Source: Verrucomicrobiia bacterium
GTDB lineage: Bacteria; Verrucomicrobiota; Verrucomicrobiia; Limisphaerales; JAEYXS01
Assembly: GCA_036405135.1 (NCBI GenBank)
Contig: DASWYF010000010.1
Span: forward strand, 62,001-126,000
Reading direction: 5' to 3'
DNA length: 64,000 nt
This document shows positions 60,277-64,000 of this stretch, one piece after another (the first letter of the stretch is position 1; every line of letters starts with the position of its first letter). The notes under the pieces are model-generated. The model saw nothing but the letters and a program-made list of their open reading frames with translations. It was not told the DNA's origin and made no database searches. The translations under genes were made by a program, and so were the position numbers.

Positions 60277-61020
60277 ATGAAAGTGCTGATCCTTGCGGCT
60301 GGTTATGCCACCCGCCTTTACCCGTTGACTCTGACTCAACCGAAACCGCTGCTGCCAGTGGCTGGCAAGCCCATGATCGATTACGTGATGGATAACCTCG
60401 CGGCCATCCCCGAGGTCGATCACGTGTATGTCGTAACGAACGCCAAGTTCGCCGGGCATTTCCAGAAATGGGCGGACAGCTATGTGTCCAACTCCAAGTT
60501 CAAGTTCACCATCGTGAACGATGGCTCCACGGATGACTCCAACAAGCTCGGCGCCATCGGTGACCTGCACCTCGTGCTGACGAAGGAGAAGATCAATGAC
60601 GATCTGATCGTCGTGGCCGGCGATAATCTTTTCAGCGAGAAGCTCGGCGAGTTCGGCAAGTATTGCGTGGAGAAGAAAGCTCCGGTGCTTGGCCTCTACG
60701 ACGTCGGCAGCTTGGATCAGGCGAAGAAGTATGGTGTCGTGAGCGTGGACAATGACGGCAAGCTCGCCAAGTTCGTCGAGAAGCCCGCGCAGCCGGAGAG
60801 CACGCTCATCGGCATCGCGCTCTACTACTATCCGAAAGCTACGTTGCCGCTGGTGGATAAATACATCAAAGACGGTAACAACCCCGACCAGCCGGGCCGC
60901 CTCGTGCAATGGCTCTACCCGCAGCAACCAGTCTACACATGGACGGTGCCGGGCATCTGGTACGACATCGGTTCCAAGGAAACGCTGGAAGAAGCGAACC
61001 GGATTTTTGCGAAGAAGTAA
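60277..61020 (+). CDS. Sugar nucleotidyltransferase (glucose-1-phosphate thymidylyltransferase-like)
   Basis: This 247-residue protein has the signature ILAAGYATRLYPLTLTQPKP, then LLPVAGKPMIDYVMDNL. VVAGDNLF holds the metal aspartate, and FVEKPAQPESTLIGIALYYY the sugar-binding region. It belongs to the RmlA/RfbA-like family of sugar-1-phosphate transferases. The length fits an enzyme without extra domains. The pairing with ptsI (6 bp) is not a usual one. It differs in sequence from the 34767 gene, so the genome has at least two such enzymes. Product unknown. Confidence 0.85.
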   Translation: MKVLILAAGYATRLYPLTLTQPKPLLPVAGKPMIDYVMDNLAAIPEVDHVYVVTNAKFAGHFQKWADSYVSNSKFKFTIVNDGSTDDSNKLGAIGDLHLVLTKEKINDDLIVVAGDNLFSEKLGEFGKYCVEKKAPVLGLYDVGSLDQAKKYGVVSVDNDGKLAKFVEKPAQPESTLIGIALYYYPKATLPLVDKYIKDGNNPDQPGRLVQWLYPQQPVYTWTVPGIWYDIGSKETLEEANRIFAKK

Positions 61021-61037
61021 TCCGACAATTCTTTAAA

Positions 61038-61078
61038 ACAAAAGGCCGAAGGAATTTTCCTTCGGCCTTTTTGTTTTA
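61038..61078 (+). terminator. Rho-independent terminator after the nucleotidyltransferase gene
   Basis: AAAGGCCGAAGG and CCTTCGGCCTTT form a 12-bp stem with an AATTTT-type loop and a TTTTTG tail. Confidence 0.93.
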
Positions 61079-61086
61079 ATTAAGAA

Positions 61087-62034
61087 TTACCTCAGCCCGC
61101 GCGCTTTCACATCGATCGCATAGAGCGATTTCTTAGCCGTGATGAAAAGCGTCTTCATTCCGGAACCGCCGAAGCCGACATTTGCCGGGCCTTCCGGTGT
61201 CAGAATCTTGCCAATGAGTGTGCCATCCGGCTCGAAGATATGCACGCCATCGCCAGCGCTGGACCAGATGCGACCTTTGCTGTCACAGCGGATGCCATCG
61301 GGCACGCCCTTGTCGATCTTGCAGAAGACTTTGCCATTGGAGACCGTGCCGTCCTTGTTCACATCGAACACACGGATGTGTTTTGGTGCGCCGGAATCTG
61401 CCACGTAGAGCTTCTTTTCATTCGGTGAGAAGCAGATGCCGTTGGGCTTATCGAAGTCCGTGATGACCGCTGTGAGCGTTTTCTTCTTCGGGTCGTAGCG
61501 ATAGACGTAATTGCCCGGTTGCTGTTTGTCGCCCTTGTTTGTCAGACCATAATCCGGATCAGTGAACCAGATGGAGCCATCCGATTTCACTACCGGATCG
61601 TTCGGCGAGTTCAGTTTCTTGCCGTTATAAGAATCTACGATCGTTTTGACCGTGCCGTTCTTTTCCGTCACTGATACGCGGCGTCCGGCGTGTTCAGCGC
61701 TGATGAGGCGGCCTTGGCGATCGATGGTGTTACCATTCGCATTCTGGCTGTTATCGCGATAGATGGTGACACCTTCCTTCTCCGTCCATTTCTTCAAATG
61801 GTTGGCCGGGATGTCGCTGAAAATAAGATAACCACCGCCCAATCCACTGAACCATTGCGGACCTTCGGTGAAATTCATACCCGTGCCCAAACGCTTGAGG
61901 ACGGAGTTGGTATTCACCGCTTTGGTGAACGCGACTTGATTGATGATCTGGAACTCAAAAGGTGCATTTTCTGCACCCTGAACGGCATGGACCATGAACA
62001 GGCCCAGCACTGTGGTTAACAGTGTTCTCTTCAT
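61087..62034 (-). CDS. Secreted SMP-30/gluconolactonase-like beta-propeller
   Basis: This 315-residue protein starts at the ATG opening MKRTLLTTVLGLFMVHAVQG, a signal peptide; the frame further up is not coding. A six-bladed beta-propeller of the SMP-30/gluconolactonase/LRE family follows: MNFTEGPQWFS, NGNTIDRQGRLISAEHAGRR, LNSPNDPVVKSDGSIWFTDP, KPNGICFSPNEKKLYVADSG and VPDGIRCDSKGRIWSS. These are the metal-binding acidic and Asn positions of gluconolactonases. It may hydrolyse sugar lactones outside the cytoplasm. It is monocistronic and convergent with the nucleotidyltransferase. Confidence 0.88.
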   Translation of the reverse strand: MKRTLLTTVLGLFMVHAVQGAENAPFEFQIINQVAFTKAVNTNSVLKRLGTGMNFTEGPQWFSGLGGGYLIFSDIPANHLKKWTEKEGVTIYRDNSQNANGNTIDRQGRLISAEHAGRRVSVTEKNGTVKTIVDSYNGKKLNSPNDPVVKSDGSIWFTDPDYGLTNKGDKQQPGNYVYRYDPKKKTLTAVITDFDKPNGICFSPNEKKLYVADSGAPKHIRVFDVNKDGTVSNGKVFCKIDKGVPDGIRCDSKGRIWSSAGDGVHIFEPDGTLIGKILTPEGPANVGFGGSGMKTLFITAKKSLYAIDVKARGLR

Positions 62035-62115
62035 AGGCGATATGACTGTGTGTGATGTGTGTGCTTTGGCTGACATGGTTGTTAGCAAAAATTGCTGTCG
62101 CCGTCACGAGAAAGA

Positions 62116-62153
62116 AAAAGCCCGCTGAAGATTTTTTCTTCAACGGGCTTTTG
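62116..62153 (-). terminator. Rho-independent terminator of lysA
   Basis: On the minus strand AAAAGCCCGTTGAAGA pairs with TCTTCAGCGGGCTTTT with one G-U, followed by TTTCTTTC. It lies about 20 bp past the lysA stop. Confidence 0.9.
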
Positions 62154-62173
62154 GTTGGTTGGACTTGTAGAAA

Positions 62174-63472
62174 TTACTTCAACCACTTCGGCACGGATTC
62201 ATCCGCCAGAATGTCTTTCACTTCCTGGCGTTTGCGCACGACGGCGCTTTCCTTGCCATTCACGAGTATTTCCGCAGTCATCGGTCGCGTGTTGTAGTTC
62301 GAGGCCATCACGAAGCCATACGCACCGGCCGAGAGCAGGGCGAGCTTGTCGCCTTCACCGACCTTTGGCAGCGGGCGATCCTTGGCGAAGTAATCGCCGG
62401 ACTCGCAGATCGGTCCCACGATGTCAGAGGAGATGAGCGCACCGCCTTTTTGCTCCAGTGGAACGATCTCATGATAGCTGTCATAGAAAGCAGGGCGGAT
62501 GAGATCGTTCATCGCGGCGTCCACGATGACGAAGTTCTTTTTGCCCGTGCGCTTCACATATTCCACCTGCGTCACGAGGATGCCGGCGTTGCCCACGAGG
62601 AAGCGGCCCGGTTCCATGAGGATGCGCAAGCCCAGCGGCTCGAGCAATGGCTTGAGCGTGGCGGCGTAACTGGCGGGCGTAAGAATCTTTTTCGCCTTGG
62701 GCTGCTGCCACCATTCTTCCGAAGCACTGGCGAGAGCAGGATTGTAGATGATGCCCAGACCGCCCCCGATGCTGAAGAACTCGAAATTGTGTTTCTTCGC
62801 GAGCTTCGCGACGAGCGGCACCATCTTCTCGACGGCGAGCTTGAACGGCTTTACTTCCGTGAGCTGCGAGCCGATGTGGATCTGGATGCCGCGCAGCCAG
62901 AGGTTCTTCAATTTGCTGGCGCGTTTATAAACGCCTTCAATCTCTTCGATGGCGATGCCGAATTTGTTTTCGTACGTGCCCGTGGTGATCTTGGCATGCG
63001 TGCCAGCATCCACGTTCGGATTCACGCGCACGGCGATGGGCGCGATCTTCTTCACGCGACCGGCCACCTTGTTGATGCGGATGAGTTCCGCCTCGCTCTC
63101 GACGTTGAAGGAGTAGATGCCTTTTTTCAGGGCGAACTCAATTTCAGCTTCCGTCTTGCCGACACCGGCGAAGACGCATTTGCCCGGCTCGCCGCCGGCG
63201 GCGATGACGCGTTGCAACTCACCGGCACTGACGATATCGAAACCGCTGCCTTCATTGGCGAGCGCGCGGATGACGGCGATATTGGAGTTCGATTTGACCG
63301 CGAAACAGATCAGGTGATCGAGCGGATCGAGCGCGGCATCGAGCTTGTTGAAATGGTCTGTGATGGTGTTTTGGGAATAGACGTAAAGCGGCGTACCGTG
63401 TTCCTGGGCGAGCTTGTCGACCGGAACACCTTCGCAATACAGCTTCTTACCGACGTAACGAAAGTCATGCAT
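62174..63472 (-). CDS. lysA: Diaminopimelate decarboxylase
   Basis: This 432-residue PLP fold-type III enzyme decarboxylates meso-diaminopimelate to lysine. PLP lysine K60 is in LICFAVKSNSN, and the SAGELQRVIAAG helix and GSGFDIVSAG turn follow. HIGSQ with its His, GGGLGI for the phosphate, and EPGRFLVGNAG come next, and the CESGD and GAYGFVM motifs of the C-terminal domain end the catalytic set. An insertion YNPALASASEEWWQQPKA lies after the GGG loop. Length is normal. It is flanked by terminators on both sides, so it is monocistronic. No dapF follows. Confidence 0.95.
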   Translation of the reverse strand: MHDFRYVGKKLYCEGVPVDKLAQEHGTPLYVYSQNTITDHFNKLDAALDPLDHLICFAVKSNSNIAVIRALANEGSGFDIVSAGELQRVIAAGGEPGKCVFAGVGKTEAEIEFALKKGIYSFNVESEAELIRINKVAGRVKKIAPIAVRVNPNVDAGTHAKITTGTYENKFGIAIEEIEGVYKRASKLKNLWLRGIQIHIGSQLTEVKPFKLAVEKMVPLVAKLAKKHNFEFFSIGGGLGIIYNPALASASEEWWQQPKAKKILTPASYAATLKPLLEPLGLRILMEPGRFLVGNAGILVTQVEYVKRTGKKNFVIVDAAMNDLIRPAFYDSYHEIVPLEQKGGALISSDIVGPICESGDYFAKDRPLPKVGEGDKLALLSAGAYGFVMASNYNTRPMTAEILVNGKESAVVRKRQEVKDILADESVPKWLK

Positions 63473-63504
63473 GGGCGGTAGTTATGCCATAGGCTGGGCG
63501 CTTG

Positions 63505-63542
63505 AAAATAAAAAACCCGCCGGAGGGTATCCGGCGGGTCCC
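63505..63542 (-). terminator. Rho-independent terminator of the right-edge gene
   Basis: ACCCGCCGGA / TCCGGCGGGT is a perfect 10-bp stem at about 63515-63540 with a GGGTA loop. On the minus strand it is followed by TTTTTTATTTTC. It ends the Lys/Ala-rich gene. Confidence 0.92.
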
Positions 63543-63557
63543 TGAATTTTACGGAAA

Positions 63558-64000
63558 TTATTCCGCGATGATCTTGGCGCGGCGCTCGTGGTATTCCTTG
63601 GGCGTGATCTTGTCCGCCTTATAGAGGTCGAGCAATTCCTTGAGCTTGGCTTCCTTGCCGGTGGCGGCAGTCGGCTTCTCAGCGGTGACCTTCTTGTCTG
63701 CCTTCTTCTCAGGCTTGGCCGGTTCTGTCTTCGCTGGAGCTGCGTCCTTCTTCATGGCCGTCTTCTTGGCTTCCTCGGCCTGCTTCTTGGCAGCGGCTTC
63801 CGCTTCCTTCTTGGCTTTGGCATCAGCCTTGGCCTTGGCTTCAGCGGCATCCTTGGCAGCTTCGTCAGCGGCCTTCTTAGCCTTGGCCTCTTCCTTGGCT
63901 TTAGCTTCCGCAGCCTTCTTGGCGTCGTTGTCCGTGTTCTTCACGGAGGCAGCAGGAGCGGATTCCATCGCTTTGGCGGCTTTCTTGTCCGCTTCCTTCT
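63558..64000 (-). CDS. Lys/Ala/Glu-rich TolA-like protein with SHOCT-like C-terminus (cut by window edge)
   Basis: The open frame continues to the right edge in phase (KEADKKAAKA precedes the methionine at 63968), so the N-terminus is outside the window. What is visible is a low-complexity repeat of AKAKEEAKAKKAADEAAK type, like the rod part of TolA, giving a long charged helix. It ends with a Thr/Lys/Pro linker and KLKELLDLYKADKITPKEYH, then ERRAKIIAE. That end matches the SHOCT pattern ('LkeLy..g.IT.eEfe..Kakl'). Such proteins may be periplasm-spanning or cytoplasmic scaffolds. Low complexity makes homology calls unsafe; only the C-terminus is informative. Confidence 0.65.
   Translation of the reverse strand, partial: KEADKKAAKAMESAPAASVKNTDNDAKKAAEAKAKEEAKAKKAADEAAKDAAEAKAKADAKAKKEAEAAAKKQAEEAKKTAMKKDAAPAKTEPAKPEKKADKKVTAEKPTAATGKEAKLKELLDLYKADKITPKEYHERRAKIIAE

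Noticed and set aside
62450-63481. 343-codon open frame antisense to lysA
   Set aside because: lysA shows all catalytic motifs on the other strand; the antisense frame has none.

Overview
The window looks like chromosomal DNA of a free-living member of the Verrucomicrobiota (PVC superphylum), most likely near the Pedosphaera/Limisphaera group. The evidence is a TAT-exported DUF1501 protein translationally coupled to a PSD1/DUF1549/DUF1553 cytochrome, two secreted sulfatases, an Alternative Complex III operon, a four-helix-bundle suffix-domain protein, many starts without a clear Shine-Dalgarno, and spacers full of short palindromic repeats. I saw no tRNA, rRNA, CRISPR array, prophage or IS element. 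Placement is by gene content only.

Layout. 1-4.3 kb, minus strand: a glycolate-oxidase-like flavoprotein cut by the window edge, a MOSC protein, a CPBP membrane protease, and a four-gene cassette of unknown membrane proteins led by a four-helix-bundle gene. 4.7-14 kb: DUF1501 + PSD1 pair, gamma-carbonic anhydrase, MBL-fold hydrolase, methyltransferase, sulfatase. 14-21.7 kb, minus: inositol-phosphatase family enzyme, Kef-type antiporter, valS, a ParE-type toxin-antitoxin pair and cimA. 21.7-25.5 kb: a 1.1 kb repeat field, a membrane protein, a decayed hydrolase fragment and a second sulfatase. 25.7-31.5 kb: chemoreceptor, carA, FHA protein, hemB, Dabb-domain protein. 31.7-36.8 kb: trigger factor, a TerB-like protein, a REP-associated transposase between two REP pairs, a nucleotidyltransferase and apgM. 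37.1-39.6 kb: histidine kinase and response regulator. 39.6-44.8 kb: a threonine dehydratase behind an apparent isoleucine attenuator, a Phd/VapC pair, and small unknown genes. 45.4-56.7 kb: a ten-gene operon, actABCDEF, a small membrane protein, and ccoN-, ccoO- and ccoP-like genes. 56.8-64 kb: queG-aroK, ptsI with a sugar nucleotidyltransferase, an SMP-30 family protein, lysA, and a Lys/Ala-rich protein running off the right edge.

How the genes work together. The 45-57 kb operon encodes a quinol:electron-acceptor oxidoreductase (ACIII) with an oxidase-like module. By eye, the oxidase-like catalytic subunit lacks all three heme-iron histidines but keeps the CuB histidines, so it may not be an ordinary cbb3 oxidase. 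cimA, the threonine dehydratase and valS are branched-chain amino acid functions. The dehydratase is preceded by a 24-codon Ile-rich reading frame, a terminator, and a competing pairing, which is a textbook attenuation layout. The DUF1501/PSD1 pair and the sulfatases suit breakdown of sulfated polysaccharides.

The main unexplained signals are the attenuator, the heme-ligand-less CcoN-like protein, the REP/transposase locus, and several families of palindromic spacer repeats whose stems vary while loops or linkers stay fixed. All family calls are from reading translated sequence; no database search was run.
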